A DNA stretch of 64,000 nucleotides from Bog-532 sp963830385 (GTDB lineage: Bacteria > Actinomycetota > Actinomycetes > Streptosporangiales > Streptosporangiaceae), in NCBI GenBank assembly GCA_963830385.1, contig CAWHMD010000005.1:1302001-1366000 (forward strand), given 5' to 3'. Positions 17,141 to 25,929 of the stretch are shown here, piece after piece. How positions within the stretch are numbered: the first letter of the stretch is position 1; every line of letters begins with the position of its first letter. A model generated the notes under the pieces. That model was not told the origin of the DNA. It made no database searches and saw nothing but the letters and a program-made list of their open reading frames with translations. The translations under genes were made by a program, and so were the position numbers.

Positions 17141-19123
17141 TTAAGACCGTGCTTCGGCCAGCAGAGCGATGCGGTCCCCGGGACACATCACCACGTGCGG
17201 ATCCGGCTGGCGCAGGGTGCGATCACGCAGCAGCGACACCGGGAGGTAACCGGGTGGCAGGGACATCTCGGCCAGTTCGCGGCCGACGGCGGGCGAGTCG
17301 TCGGCCAGGGTTATCTCGATGATGCGGTAGCCGGGCAGCGGGTTGGCCGGCTCCGCGGCCGGTCCGTCCGGGGCGCGGCCGGGCTCGGCGGCGGCCTGCG
17401 CGTGCACCGTCTCCGCCCGGGCGGCGTTGATCTCGCGGACAATGGCTCCGATGACGCTGCCGCTGGTCACCCAGCCGGTGATCTGCTGCCCGTCGTCCGC
17501 CAGCACCGGCAGCCCGTCGTGGCCGTAGACCTCCAGTTGCCGGAGCGCCTGGGCCACCGATTCGGTCGCGAACAAGGCTTGCGGCTGGAGCCTGGCGGTG
17601 ACCTTCCCCGGCAACGCCGGCGAGACAGACGGCGGCCCGGTGCGGCCAGCGCCGTCTGGGCCGGCTGCCCGGCCCATCGTGACCGGGGGCCAGAACCGCT
17701 GCATGGCGTCGGCGACTTTGAGGTCCTGCAGGGTGCGCCAGGGGGTGGCGCGGTCGATGTCGGTGCCGCGGCGCAGCAGCTTGGTGGTGTAGATCGTGCC
17801 GTAGCTGAGCGTGCGGGAGGTGGTCGAGGCGACCGCGACCGCGAGCATGACCGGCAGGGTCAACGTGAAATCGCCGGTCATCTCGACCACGCTGGCCAGC
17901 GAGGTCAGCGGGGCGCGGGCGGCCGAGGTGAACACCGCGCCCATGCCCACCACCGCGTACAGCGCCGCCGGCCCGGCCCCCGCGCCGAACAGGTGGTGGG
18001 CGATGTCGCCGAAGGCCATGCCGGAGGTGGCCCCGATGAACAGCGACGGGGCGAACACCCCGCCGGAGCCGCCGATGCCGATGGTCAGGCTGGTCGCAAT
18101 GATCTTGGCCACCGCCAGCAGGATCAGGAACCAGAGCACGTAACCGCCGCCGGTGGCCTTGAACATGACCGGGTAGCCGACCCCGTACATCTGCGGGATC
18201 GCCAGCAGCAGCAAACCAAGCACGATACCGCCGACGGCGGGCCGGGCCCACTGCGGGCGGTCGCCCCACAGGCGGTCACACAGGTCCTCGGTTTTGTAGA
18301 GCACGGCCTTGAACGCCAGGCCGAACAGCGCGGCTATGACCGCGAGCACGGCCACCAGCAGGTAGTCGGCGGGATGGGGCAGGTTGATGCCAGCCGGGAA
18401 TCCCGACAGGAACGGCTGGGAGCCCAGGAACGGGATGGCGGTGGCGTCGGCCACCATCGCCGACAACATCACCGTGAACAGGGCGTCGATCGAGAACTCG
18501 CGCAAGATGATCTCGACGCCGAAGAACACCCCGGTGATCGGGGCGTTGAAGGTGGCGGCGATCGCGGCCCCGGCTCCGCAGGCGACCAGGATGCGCAGCC
18601 GCTTCTCGGGCACCTTGACCCGCTGACCCACGGCCGAGGCCAGCGCCGACCCGATCTGGACGATCGGGCCCTCCCGGCCGACCGAACCACCCGCCCCCAT
18701 GCACAGTGCCGAGGCGAGCGCCTTGACGACGCTGACCTGCGGGCGGATCCGCCCGCCGTTGTCGGCCACCGCGATCATGACTTCCGGGACTCCATGGCCT
18801 CGGGCCTCTGGGGCGAAGCGCTGGATCAGCGGCCCGTACAGCAGGCCACCGACGACCGGGATCACCACGAAGAATCCCAGGCCCAGCCAGGGCAGGTGGG
18901 CGCTGCCGACGTAGCCCTGCTGGCCAAACTCGTCATGACCGGTGGCCAGCCAGGTGAAGGAGTAGATGAGATACCGGAACCCGACCGCGCCGAGCCCGGC
19001 CCCGACCCCGATCAGCAGGGCCAGCAGGAACAGGCCGCCCCGGCCAGCCCGCAGCCAGGCCGTCGTCCGTGCGGGCCAGGACAGCTGCTTTTCTCTGGCG
19101 GCCGGCCCGGTCGCGTCCGTCAT
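17141..19123 (-). CDS. ClC-family chloride channel/antiporter with CBS and TrkA-C-like domain
   Basis: 660 residues from the ATG at 19123, chosen because GAAAGGAAGG precedes it. The membrane part (about residues 25-440) has the three ClC selectivity motifs: GHGVPE, GSVGREGP and GGVFAPSLF. The conserved Tyr region lies further on (SYGTIYTTKLLRRG). The cytoplasmic part holds a CBS-like region (GHDGLPVLADDGQQITGWV) and a C-terminal TrkA-C-type domain ending CPGDRIALLAEARS, unlike the usual plain CBS pair. The gating glutamate is present in the GREGP motif. Whether it is a channel or an H+/Cl- exchanger is unclear. Confidence 0.92.
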   Translation of the reverse strand: MTDATGPAAREKQLSWPARTTAWLRAGRGGLFLLALLIGVGAGLGAVGFRYLIYSFTWLATGHDEFGQQGYVGSAHLPWLGLGFFVVIPVVGGLLYGPLIQRFAPEARGHGVPEVMIAVADNGGRIRPQVSVVKALASALCMGAGGSVGREGPIVQIGSALASAVGQRVKVPEKRLRILVACGAGAAIAATFNAPITGVFFGVEIILREFSIDALFTVMLSAMVADATAIPFLGSQPFLSGFPAGINLPHPADYLLVAVLAVIAALFGLAFKAVLYKTEDLCDRLWGDRPQWARPAVGGIVLGLLLLAIPQMYGVGYPVMFKATGGGYVLWFLILLAVAKIIATSLTIGIGGSGGVFAPSLFIGATSGMAFGDIAHHLFGAGAGPAALYAVVGMGAVFTSAARAPLTSLASVVEMTGDFTLTLPVMLAVAVASTTSRTLSYGTIYTTKLLRRGTDIDRATPWRTLQDLKVADAMQRFWPPVTMGRAAGPDGAGRTGPPSVSPALPGKVTARLQPQALFATESVAQALRQLEVYGHDGLPVLADDGQQITGWVTSGSVIGAIVREINAARAETVHAQAAAEPGRAPDGPAAEPANPLPGYRIIEITLADDSPAVGRELAEMSLPPGYLPVSLLRDRTLRQPDPHVVMCPGDRIALLAEARS

Positions 19124-19175
19124 GGCCTTCCTTTCGAAATGAAAATGGCTCCAGGACCCGGGGCGCTGGGCTGGA

Positions 19176-19676
19176 TCAGGCGGGAACCCGCGCGGGCGGC
19201 GGGTCCGGTGCCGGTGCCGGTGGCCACAGATGCTCGGGGACCTCACCGGCGGCCGCGGCAAAGGTCTCGAACGCAGCGGCGACGCCCTGCTGCTGGTCGG
19301 CGGGCAGCTTGGCCAGGATGCCCTCGATCAGAATCCGCCTGCCGGCGGTTGCCTGATCCACCACCTGCCGGCCCGCGGCAGTGAGCGAGACCACGACCGA
19401 CCGGCGGTCGGAGCGGGCCCGATGACGGCGGACCAGTTGCTTGCGGGCCAGCCGATCGGTCATCCGCCCGGCCGTCGACGGCGCCACGTCCAGCGCCACC
19501 GCCAGGTCCACCATTCGCTGCGGCCCGCGGGAAGCCAGCACGACCAGCATCCGGTACTGGGCGATCGTGGTCTGCTCGGCGGCCGCCCCGAGCGACCGTG
19601 TGCTGACCGCGATCAGTGCCCGGCTGGCGGTCAGCACGGCGTCGACCACTGAGCCGTCCACCGGCACCTGCACCAT
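19176..19676 (-). CDS. MarR-family transcriptional regulator
   Basis: 166 residues from the ATG at 19676, preceded by GGAGGCGG. Winged helix: MVDLAVALDVAPSTAGRMTDRLARKQLV with wing RRHRARSDRRSVVVSLTAAG. Ends in a Pro/Ala-rich tail. Divergent from the flavin monooxygenase at 19837; the interval carries repeated TGCAA half-sites over its promoter, so autorepression and control of the monooxygenase are likely. Confidence 0.9.
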   Translation of the reverse strand: MVQVPVDGSVVDAVLTASRALIAVSTRSLGAAAEQTTIAQYRMLVVLASRGPQRMVDLAVALDVAPSTAGRMTDRLARKQLVRRHRARSDRRSVVVSLTAAGRQVVDQATAGRRILIEGILAKLPADQQQGVAAAFETFAAAAGEVPEHLWPPAPAPDPPPARVPA

Positions 19677-19694
19677 GTCCGCCTCCGCTGATAG

Positions 19695-19740
19695 TTGCAC
19701 TATGCAATCATAAGGTATTGCATTACTAGCCTTGTGCAAT
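19695..19740. promoter_or_regulatory. MarR operator cluster
   Basis: Perfect inverted repeat TTGCACTATGCAA (19695-19707), directly downstream of a leftward -10 box (TATGAT, 19712-19707 on the minus strand). A second pair, ATTGCA (19717-19722) and TGCAAT (19735-19740), lies 10 bases further. Four TTGCA/TGCAA half-sites in 46 bases fit binding of two MarR dimers. Confidence 0.6.
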
Positions 19741-19836
19741 GAAGAGGGCCGCTCAGCTAATCCGGCCTTCTGCCTCGGCTTTCGCCGGCCGCGCGGCATA
19801 CCCTGACCGTGGTGGTCACACGCAGGGAGGGCTGCC

Positions 19837-21030
19837 GTGCGGCGTTACGAAGGCTCACGGGCCGTGGTGATCGGCGGCTCGTTAGGCGGGCTCACCAGCG
19901 CGCTGCTGCTGCGCAAGCTGGGTTTCACCGTCGACATTTTCGAGCGCTCCAGCACGCCGCTGGAAAACCGGGGCGGCGGCATCGTCCTTCAGCCCATCAC
20001 CATGAAATGGTTCGACGGTCACAGCGCCAGGCGCATCACGGACCTGAGCACCTGCAGCAGCCGGCTGCGTTACCTCGGCCGGGACAACACCATCGTGCAC
20101 GAGGAGCCAGCCGAGTGGTGGTACTCCTCCTGGGGGACGATGTACCGGGCCCTGCTCCATGACTTCGGCGACGAGCACTACCAGCTCGGCGAGTTCTGCG
20201 CCGGCTTCACGCAACACGCCGACCAGGTCGAACTGCGATTCGTCAGCGGCCGCGCCGAGCGGGCCGAGCTGGTAGTGTTCGCCGACGGCATCACGTCCAC
20301 CGCGCGCAGGCTCATGTTCCCGGACCTCGGCCGTCACTATTCGGGATACGTGGGGTGGCGCGGCACGGTCCGCGAGGACGCGGTGACGGACCCGACCCGG
20401 GAGCTGCTGACCGACGCGCTGACGTACTGCGTCGCCGACCATACGCACGCGGTGATGTACCTGATCCCCGGGATGGACGGCGAGCTCGAACCGGGCAGAC
20501 GCCTTTTCAACTATGTCTGGTACCGCAACGTCCCGGCCGGCCCGGGCCTGCAAGAGCTCACCACCGACACCCGGGGCCATGAGTGTCCGGTCTCGGTCCA
20601 TCCGGGACAGGTCCAGCGCCGCTACCTCGAGCAGCTGCGCGAAGCTGCCGTCGCGCAGCTCGCGCCCGCGGTCGCCGAGGTGGTGGTGCGCACCGGGCAG
20701 CCCTACCTCCAGGTCGTCGCCGACACCCGGATCCCGGGCATGGCCGACGGCAGGATCGCGATCATCGGGGACGCGGCGTTCGCGGCCAGGCCGCACGCGG
20801 CGGCCGGTACCGCCAAGGCCGCCGACGACGCCTGGAAGCTCTTCGAACACCTCGCCGCCGCCGACGGCGGCATACCGGAGGCGCTCAAACGCTGGGAGCC
20901 CGGGCAGCTCGCGCTGGGCAATCAGCTGATCGACCGGGTCACCGCGATGGGCAGCCGATCCCAGGTCACCAGCACCTGGCGGCCCGGCGATCCCGACCTG
21001 CGCTTCGGCCTCTACGGACCGGGCGTGTGA
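19837..21030 (+). CDS. FAD-dependent monooxygenase (2,6-dihydroxypyridine hydroxylase-like)
   Basis: 397-residue class A flavin hydroxylase. FAD dinucleotide motif VVIGGSLGGLTSALLLRKLG at the N-terminus with acidic end IFERS, and GDAAFAARPHAAAGTAKAADDAW as the second FAD motif. The PHAAAGTAKAADDA segment is the form seen in 2,6-dihydroxypyridine 3-monooxygenase and relatives. GTG start after GGGAGGG. The divergent MarR gene probably senses its substrate. Which aromatic or heterocyclic compound is hydroxylated is not known. Confidence 0.85.
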   Translation: MRRYEGSRAVVIGGSLGGLTSALLLRKLGFTVDIFERSSTPLENRGGGIVLQPITMKWFDGHSARRITDLSTCSSRLRYLGRDNTIVHEEPAEWWYSSWGTMYRALLHDFGDEHYQLGEFCAGFTQHADQVELRFVSGRAERAELVVFADGITSTARRLMFPDLGRHYSGYVGWRGTVREDAVTDPTRELLTDALTYCVADHTHAVMYLIPGMDGELEPGRRLFNYVWYRNVPAGPGLQELTTDTRGHECPVSVHPGQVQRRYLEQLREAAVAQLAPAVAEVVVRTGQPYLQVVADTRIPGMADGRIAIIGDAAFAARPHAAAGTAKAADDAWKLFEHLAAADGGIPEALKRWEPGQLALGNQLIDRVTAMGSRSQVTSTWRPGDPDLRFGLYGPGV

Positions 21031-21036
21031 CGGGTT

Positions 21037-22154
21037 TCAGCTGGCCAGGATGTTGGTGAGGGGGACCGCGTCGAAGCCGGTCGCTTCGGCGACGGCGGCG
21101 TTGGTGAGGTGGCCGGCGTGGGTGTTGATGCCCAGGGCGAGGCTGGGGTCGTCGGTGCAGGCCTGGCGCCAGCCCTTGTTGGCGAGCGCGACCGCGTACG
21201 GCAGGGTCACGTTGGTGAGGGCATGGGTCGAGGTGTTGGGGACGGCGCCGGGCATGTTGGCGACGCAGTAGAAGACCGAGTTGTGGACCGGGTAGGTCGG
21301 GTCGGCGTGGGTGGTCGGATGCGAGTCCTCGAAGCAGCCACCCTGGTCGATCGAGATGTCGACCAGGACCGAGCCGGGCTTCATGCGGGCGACGAGCTCG
21401 TTGGTGACCAGCGTCGGGGCCTTGGCGCCGGGGATCAGCACCGCCCCGATCACCAGGTCGGCGTCGAGCACCGCGCGCTCGATCTCATAGGTGTTGCTGG
21501 CCACGGTCTGCAGCTGGCCGCGGTAGATCTGATCGACCGACCGGAGACGGTCGATGTTGAGATCGAGCAGGTGCACTTCGGCCTGCATGCCGGCGGCGAT
21601 GGTGGCGGCGTTCAGGCCGGAGACGCCGGCGCCGATCACCACGACCTTGGCCGCGTACACGCCGGGGACTCCGCCCAGCAGCACACCGCGGCCGCCCGCG
21701 GCCTTCATCAAGGTGGCGGCGCCGACCTGGGGGGCCAGCCGCCGGCGACCTCCGACATCGGCGCGAGCAGGGGAAGCGCGCGGTCCGGGGTCTGCACGGT
21801 CTCGTAGGCGATGCCGGTGACCTGGCGGGCGAGGAGCTCCTCGGTGAGCCGCTTGTCGGCGGCCAGGTGGAGGTAGGTGAACAGCACCTGGCCCGCGCGC
21901 ATCCGGTCGTACTCCTCGGCGATGGGCTCCTTGACCTTGAGGATCAGGTCACCGGTGGCCCACACGTCGTCGGCGGTGGGGAGCGGCCGCGCGCCGGCCG
22001 CCTGGTACTCGGCGTCAGCGATCGAGGAACCGAGGCCGGCTCCGGCCTGGACGAACACGTCGTGCCCGTTGAGCACGAGCTCCTTGACCCCGGCGGGAGT
22101 GATGGCCACCCGGTACTCGTGGTTCTTGACCTCGGCGGGGACACCGATCTTCAT
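21037..22154 (-). pseudogene. ald: alanine dehydrogenase, single-base frameshift
   Basis: NAD-dependent conversion of alanine to pyruvate and ammonia. Reading starts MKIGVPAEVKNHEYRVAITPAG at 22154 and follows the family through PLLAPMSEVAGG, then leaves frame near 21743. The other frame resumes with LMKAAGGRGVLLGGVPGVY, the NAD site VVVIGAGVSGLNAA, VLIPGAKAPTLVT and the C-terminal ending. One missing base in VAG(R)LAPQ explains it exactly, and the rest of both halves is well conserved. This may be a recent natural mutation or a sequencing error in a GC-rich run. The divergent Lrp-type gene suggests regulated, working ald in the recent past. Confidence 0.85.
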
Positions 22155-22216
22155 GGTTCCTCCAGTTGCGCTTCCTCCCGGAAGGGTCGCTCTTTGATTC
22201 TACGAATGTCATCAAT

Positions 22217-22235
22217 AGCTGAATCCAGTTCAGCT
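22217..22235. promoter_or_regulatory. Lrp/AldR-type operator between ald and its regulator
   Basis: Perfect inverted repeat AGCTGAA-N5-TTCAGCT in the AT-rich 112-base divergent interval. It lies 32 bases before the regulator start and 63 bases before ald, well placed to govern both. Confidence 0.55.
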
Positions 22236-22253
22236 CTTTACCGTTATCTCGTG

Positions 22254-22260
22254 TAATAAT
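22254..22260 (+). promoter_or_regulatory. -10 box of the Lrp-type regulator gene
   Basis: TAATAAT ends six bases before the ATG at 22267, as in leaderless actinobacterial promoters. No ribosome binding site is seen, which agrees. Confidence 0.5.
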
Positions 22261-22266
22261 TCAGGC

Positions 22267-22776
22267 ATGACCGCTCCTGACGCGGCTGAGGCGAAGAGAG
22301 TTCGCCCGCGGGTGCGGGAGGACATCAAGCTCGACGAGGCCGACCATAAGATCCTGCGCATCCTCACCGCCGATGCCCGCACCCCCAACAACGTCCTGGC
22401 CGCGCGGGTGGGAGTGGCGCCGTCCACCTGCCTGATGCGGGTCCGCCGCCTGCAGGACGCCGGCGTCATCCGGGGTTTCCGGGCCGAGCTGGCCCCCGAG
22501 GCCCTCGGCCGGCCATTGCAAGCGATCGTGCTGGTGCGCCTGCAGGCCCACGCGCGCGCCCGCATCGGCTCGTTCGCGCAGCGGTTCGCCGGGCTGCCCG
22601 GCGTGCTCAACGTGTTCTTCCTGGCCGGTGTCAACGACTTCCAGATCCACGTGGCCGCCAAGTCCTCGGACGACCTGCGCGACTTCGTGGTCAGGAACCT
22701 CAGCGCCTCACGCGACGTCGCCGCCACCGAGACCAACCTGATCTTCGAGCACTTCCCGGGCACCACGCTCGCCTGA
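22267..22776 (+). CDS. Lrp/AsnC-family regulator (AldR-like)
   Basis: 169 residues. N-terminal helix-turn-helix LDEADHKILRILTADARTPNNVLAARVGVAPSTCLMRVRRL and C-terminal RAM ligand domain with PGVLNVFFLAGVNDFQIHV. Divergent from alanine dehydrogenase, the arrangement of mycobacterial AldR, which represses or activates ald in response to alanine. Likely leaderless. Confidence 0.88.
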   Translation: MTAPDAAEAKRVRPRVREDIKLDEADHKILRILTADARTPNNVLAARVGVAPSTCLMRVRRLQDAGVIRGFRAELAPEALGRPLQAIVLVRLQAHARARIGSFAQRFAGLPGVLNVFFLAGVNDFQIHVAAKSSDDLRDFVVRNLSASRDVAATETNLIFEHFPGTTLA

Positions 22777-22829
22777 CCCGCAAGGCGGCGTGGCAAAGAA
22801 CTGGGGTAAGCGCTCAGCGGCAGACCCCG

Positions 22830-22848
22830 TTAGGTTAGGCTGTCCTAA
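22830..22848. promoter_or_regulatory. IdeR/DtxR iron box
   Basis: TTAGGTTAGGCTGTCCTAA matches the 19-base consensus for IdeR/DtxR (TTAGGTTAGGCTAACCTAA) at 17 positions. It is 32 bases upstream of the ZIP transporter start, where a bound repressor would block transcription when metal is plentiful. Confidence 0.8.
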
Positions 22849-22880
22849 GTCGCCGCTAACGCCTGGGAAGGACGACGTCT

Positions 22881-23747
22881 GTGAGTCTGGGGACCACGCT
22901 GCTGCTGGGGTTCATCGCCGGCGTCACGATCCTGCTGGGCCTGCCACTGGGGAGGCTGCGCCGTCCGGCTCCGGGGCTGCGGGCGTTCCTCAACGCGGTC
23001 GCCGTGGGCATCTTGCTGTTCCTGGTGTGGGACGTGCTGTCGGCGGCGTGGGAACCGATCGACAGCGCGCTGGGGCAGGTGCACGACGGTCACGGCGGCG
23101 CGTGGACCGCGACCGGTTACGGGCTGATCTTCGCGGCCGGGCTGGCCGTGGGGCTGCTGGGGCTGGTGGCCTACGAGCGGTGGATGAGCAGCCGGGCTGC
23201 TCGCTTCGGGCCCGGGTCCATGCGGGCCGGTGAGCTGTCGGCAAGCCGTCTGCGGGGCGTGGCCTCCTGGTCATCGGCGCGGCGGCTGGCCCTGATGATC
23301 GCGGTCGGCATCGGGCTGCACAACTTCGCCGAGGGCCTGGCCATCGGCCAGTCGGCCGCCCGCTCAGAAATCGCGCTGGCCACCTTGCTGGTCATCGGCT
23401 TCGGGCTGCACAACGCGACCGAGGGCTTCGGCATCGTCGCCCCGCTGTCCGGCGATGTGGCCAGCGACGGCCGCCCGGCCCGGCCGAGCTGGGGTTTCCT
23501 GCTGGCGCTCGGCCTGATCGGCGGCGGTCCCACCTTCATCGGCACGATGGTCGGGCATTCGTTCACCTCCGAGCCGGTCGCGGTCGTGTTCCTGACCCTG
23601 GCGGCCGGCTCGATCATCTACGTCATCACCCAGCTGCTCGGCGTCGCCGCCAAGACCCGCCGCAGCGACCTGCTGGCCTACGGCCTGATCCTGGGCCTGC
23701 TGGCCGGCTTCGGCACCGACGCGATCGTCTCCGCCGCCGGCGCCTGA
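22881..23747 (+). CDS. ZIP-family divalent metal transporter
   Basis: Imports divalent metal (Fe, Zn or Mn). 288 residues with about eight helices. The ZIP metal site is present in helix four as IGLHNFAEGLAIG and again in helix five as FGLHNATEGFGI, with the His and Glu ligands. The variable loop between helices three and four is short and lacks a His-rich stretch; DGHGG precedes helix two. GTG start. An iron box upstream suggests iron or manganese rather than zinc as the physiological signal. Confidence 0.88.
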   Translation: MSLGTTLLLGFIAGVTILLGLPLGRLRRPAPGLRAFLNAVAVGILLFLVWDVLSAAWEPIDSALGQVHDGHGGAWTATGYGLIFAAGLAVGLLGLVAYERWMSSRAARFGPGSMRAGELSASRLRGVASWSSARRLALMIAVGIGLHNFAEGLAIGQSAARSEIALATLLVIGFGLHNATEGFGIVAPLSGDVASDGRPARPSWGFLLALGLIGGGPTFIGTMVGHSFTSEPVAVVFLTLAAGSIIYVITQLLGVAAKTRRSDLLAYGLILGLLAGFGTDAIVSAAGA

Positions 23748-24121
23748 CCGCCGCAACGCCGATGCCCTGGCCGTGATCATGGTGTCCGGACTGCGGGCCA
23801 CCCGGCGGCCCGGGCGTCGCGCCAGCGGAACGGGTGGCACGTAATTCGGTTGCGCCACCCCTCCAGGCACCCGGACCCTGTCGGATACCAGCCCCCACTA
23901 CCGGAGGTACCGCGATAAATACGACCATGGCCGTCCACGCCGCCGCGTCATCCGCGCGATTCACCTGAGCCCCGGAGCCTTCCCGCCCGTTCAATCTGAA
24001 GACACAGCCTGAACGTCAAGGCTGAGGGCAGGCAGACGGGTTTCTTCCATTAGGCCTTCGCGCGCGGGACGCCGCGGCTGCAGCGCTCAATCGCCGCAGC
24101 TCCGCGTGGAGGTCTTTCGTC
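23748..24121. other. 374-base gene-free interval
   Basis: No coding signal in any frame. It holds a hairpin at 23832-23860 that could end the ZIP transcript, and presumably the promoter of the MFS gene in the AT-richer part around 23980-24060. No tRNA or known motif was recognised. Confidence 0.5.
23832..23860 (+). terminator. possible terminator after the ZIP gene
   Basis: GGGTGGC and GCCACCC form a perfect 7-base stem with a 15-base loop, 85 bases after the stop codon. There is no T-run, as is common in actinomycetes. Confidence 0.4.
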
Positions 24122-25375
24122 ATGCCTGTTTTCCCCGGCGGGCGCCGTGTTCCGGCGCGCCCGGTCCGTCCTTCGTTCCGTGATCCGCGCTTTGCCCTAC
24201 TGCTGGCCGGCCAGTCGGCCGGCTGGGTCTGCAGCTGGGCGGCGTCCCTTGTCCTGTGGGGATTCGCTGCCTATCACTTCGGCGCCAGCCCGGAGACCAT
24301 CTCGCTCACAGCCCTGTGCTGGTCGGGTCCGCCCGTGATACTGACCGCGTTCACCGGCGGCCTCACCGACCGCTTTGGGCCGCGATCCATGCTGATCATC
24401 GGCTACACCTGCTCCGCCGCCACGTCGCTGGGGATGGCCGTCTCAGGATCGCTGACATCCGTGGACATCATGGCATTTACTTGCGGGGCCGCCCGGTCAC
24501 TGTGCAGCCCGGCAAGCAGTGCGCTCCCGGCACGGATCGTCAAGTCCGATGACCTGCTCGCCGCGAACTCGCTCCTCGGAGTCACCAGCTCGATCGGGCA
24601 GGTAGCCGGCCCGCTGGCAGCCAGCGTGCTCATGGCCGCGACCGGGTTCCGGGTCGCGTTCGCCGCCGACGCCACCATGTACCTGGTGGGCGCGCTGGTC
24701 ATCTTCCCGCTGCCCCTTCTCCCGCTGCCGGAGCAGTCGCGCGGTGCCGAGACAGGTGCCGCAGAGCATTCGGCAGCTGGCATTTCGCGGTTCCGCAGGG
24801 CTACGGCAGGCGCGGCGGCAGTGGTCCGGGATCCGGGATTGCGCCGCGTGGCGATAGCCCGGATGGGGGTAATCTTCACGTCCGGGGCATTCCTGGTCGT
24901 CGAGCCGCTCTACACCCGGCACGTGCTGGACCAGCCGTCGTCCCAGTTCGCACTGTTCGAGGCGGTCACCGGAATCGGGGCGGTCATCACCGGACTGGTG
25001 CTCCCGGTCATTCGCCGCCGCCAGCCGGGGACCCGGTCGCCGATGAGGCTCCTGACGGCGGGCGCGGTCAGCTGCGGGCTGGCGGCGGCCCTGTTCACGG
25101 GCACTCCGTGGGTTTCCGTTGCTTATCTCGGCGCATTCGTCTGGGGCATCTGCGGCACCGTGTTCTACGCGGCTGCGGCGACGACCTTGCAGCGGCTGGC
25201 CCCCACGGGGAAGCTGGGCCGGGTTGCGGGCGTGATCTCCTCGGCCGAATCCACGACGGAGAGCATCAGCATGCCGGCAGCGGGCGCGCTGGTGGCCGTC
25301 GCCGGACTCCGGCCGGGCGCGCTCATTCTCGCGGCGGTAGCCGTTGCGGCCGGGGGGGCATGCCTCCTCAGGTAG
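24122..25375 (+). CDS. MFS transporter (EntS-like exporter)
   Basis: 417-residue major facilitator protein with 11-12 helices. The loop 2-3 motif is GGLTDRFGPRSML (MFS motif A). Long repeated blocks such as NSLLGVTSSIGQVAGPLAASVLM match the MFS_3/EntS enterobactin-exporter group. Clear GGAGG ribosome site before the ATG. Placed after an iron-boxed ZIP gene, it could export a siderophore or drug, but no siderophore genes are nearby. Confidence 0.85.
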   Translation: MPVFPGGRRVPARPVRPSFRDPRFALLLAGQSAGWVCSWAASLVLWGFAAYHFGASPETISLTALCWSGPPVILTAFTGGLTDRFGPRSMLIIGYTCSAATSLGMAVSGSLTSVDIMAFTCGAARSLCSPASSALPARIVKSDDLLAANSLLGVTSSIGQVAGPLAASVLMAATGFRVAFAADATMYLVGALVIFPLPLLPLPEQSRGAETGAAEHSAAGISRFRRATAGAAAVVRDPGLRRVAIARMGVIFTSGAFLVVEPLYTRHVLDQPSSQFALFEAVTGIGAVITGLVLPVIRRRQPGTRSPMRLLTAGAVSCGLAAALFTGTPWVSVAYLGAFVWGICGTVFYAAAATTLQRLAPTGKLGRVAGVISSAESTTESISMPAAGALVAVAGLRPGALILAAVAVAAGGACLLR

Positions 25376-25458
25376 CAGGGAATTCGATTGCGCGCTCATC
25401 GCCGCCGCCAGCCGGCACCACGCTGTTTACCCGGGCCGTATCCGGAGAGATCATCCGC

Positions 25459-25929
25459 ATGCGACCACTCCGCCCGGCGATCCACTTAACGCGGCCGTGG
25501 GTCACCTGGCTGCGATTGGGAAGCCGCTCAGCCCTGAACCGCTTCCGGGGACCGGCCGGGGTCGCCATCGTGGTGTTGCCCGCTGAGATCGACATCGAAA
25601 ACTCTGAGCAGGTCTACGGCCTGCTGTGTGCGGCCCTGGCGCCCGGCGTCGACGTGCTGGTCGCGGACCTGACCGGCACGACCTTCTGCGACGCCGGCGG
25701 GCTGCGGGCGATGGTGCGGGCTCGGGACCGCGTCAACGTTATCGGCGGCCAGTTGCGGCTGGCCGTGCCGTCCGGCCGTATCCGCCGCCTCCTCGACCTG
25801 ATAAACCTGGAAGTAAGGTTGCTGACTTACTCCAGCATCAGGCAGGCGGTGGCCGCACCGCTGGCCCCGGAGCCGGGTGAGCGGCATTCGCTTTCGGTGC
25901 CGGGCGTCAGTGGTTGCGCAGGGCCTTGA
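25459..25929 (+). CDS. STAS-domain protein lacking the phosphorylatable serines
   Basis: 156-residue protein with one STAS domain: VAIVVLPAEIDIENSEQVYGLL, then VLVADLTGTTFCDAGGLRAMVRARD. The usual D-S-S-G phosphosite reads D-A-G-G, so it should not be switched off by an anti-sigma kinase. An Arg-rich N-terminal 30 residues precede the domain. The last 23 bases overlap the convergent Rho_N-like gene. The start at 25459 follows GGAGA. Confidence 0.75.
   Translation: MRPLRPAIHLTRPWVTWLRLGSRSALNRFRGPAGVAIVVLPAEIDIENSEQVYGLLCAALAPGVDVLVADLTGTTFCDAGGLRAMVRARDRVNVIGGQLRLAVPSGRIRRLLDLINLEVRLLTYSSIRQAVAAPLAPEPGERHSLSVPGVSGCAGP

Noticed and set aside
16802..19384. 860-codon open frame on the plus strand opposite the ClC gene
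   Set aside because: Composition is dominated by R, G, H, D and Q in patterns typical of GC-rich antisense; the minus strand carries all ClC motifs.
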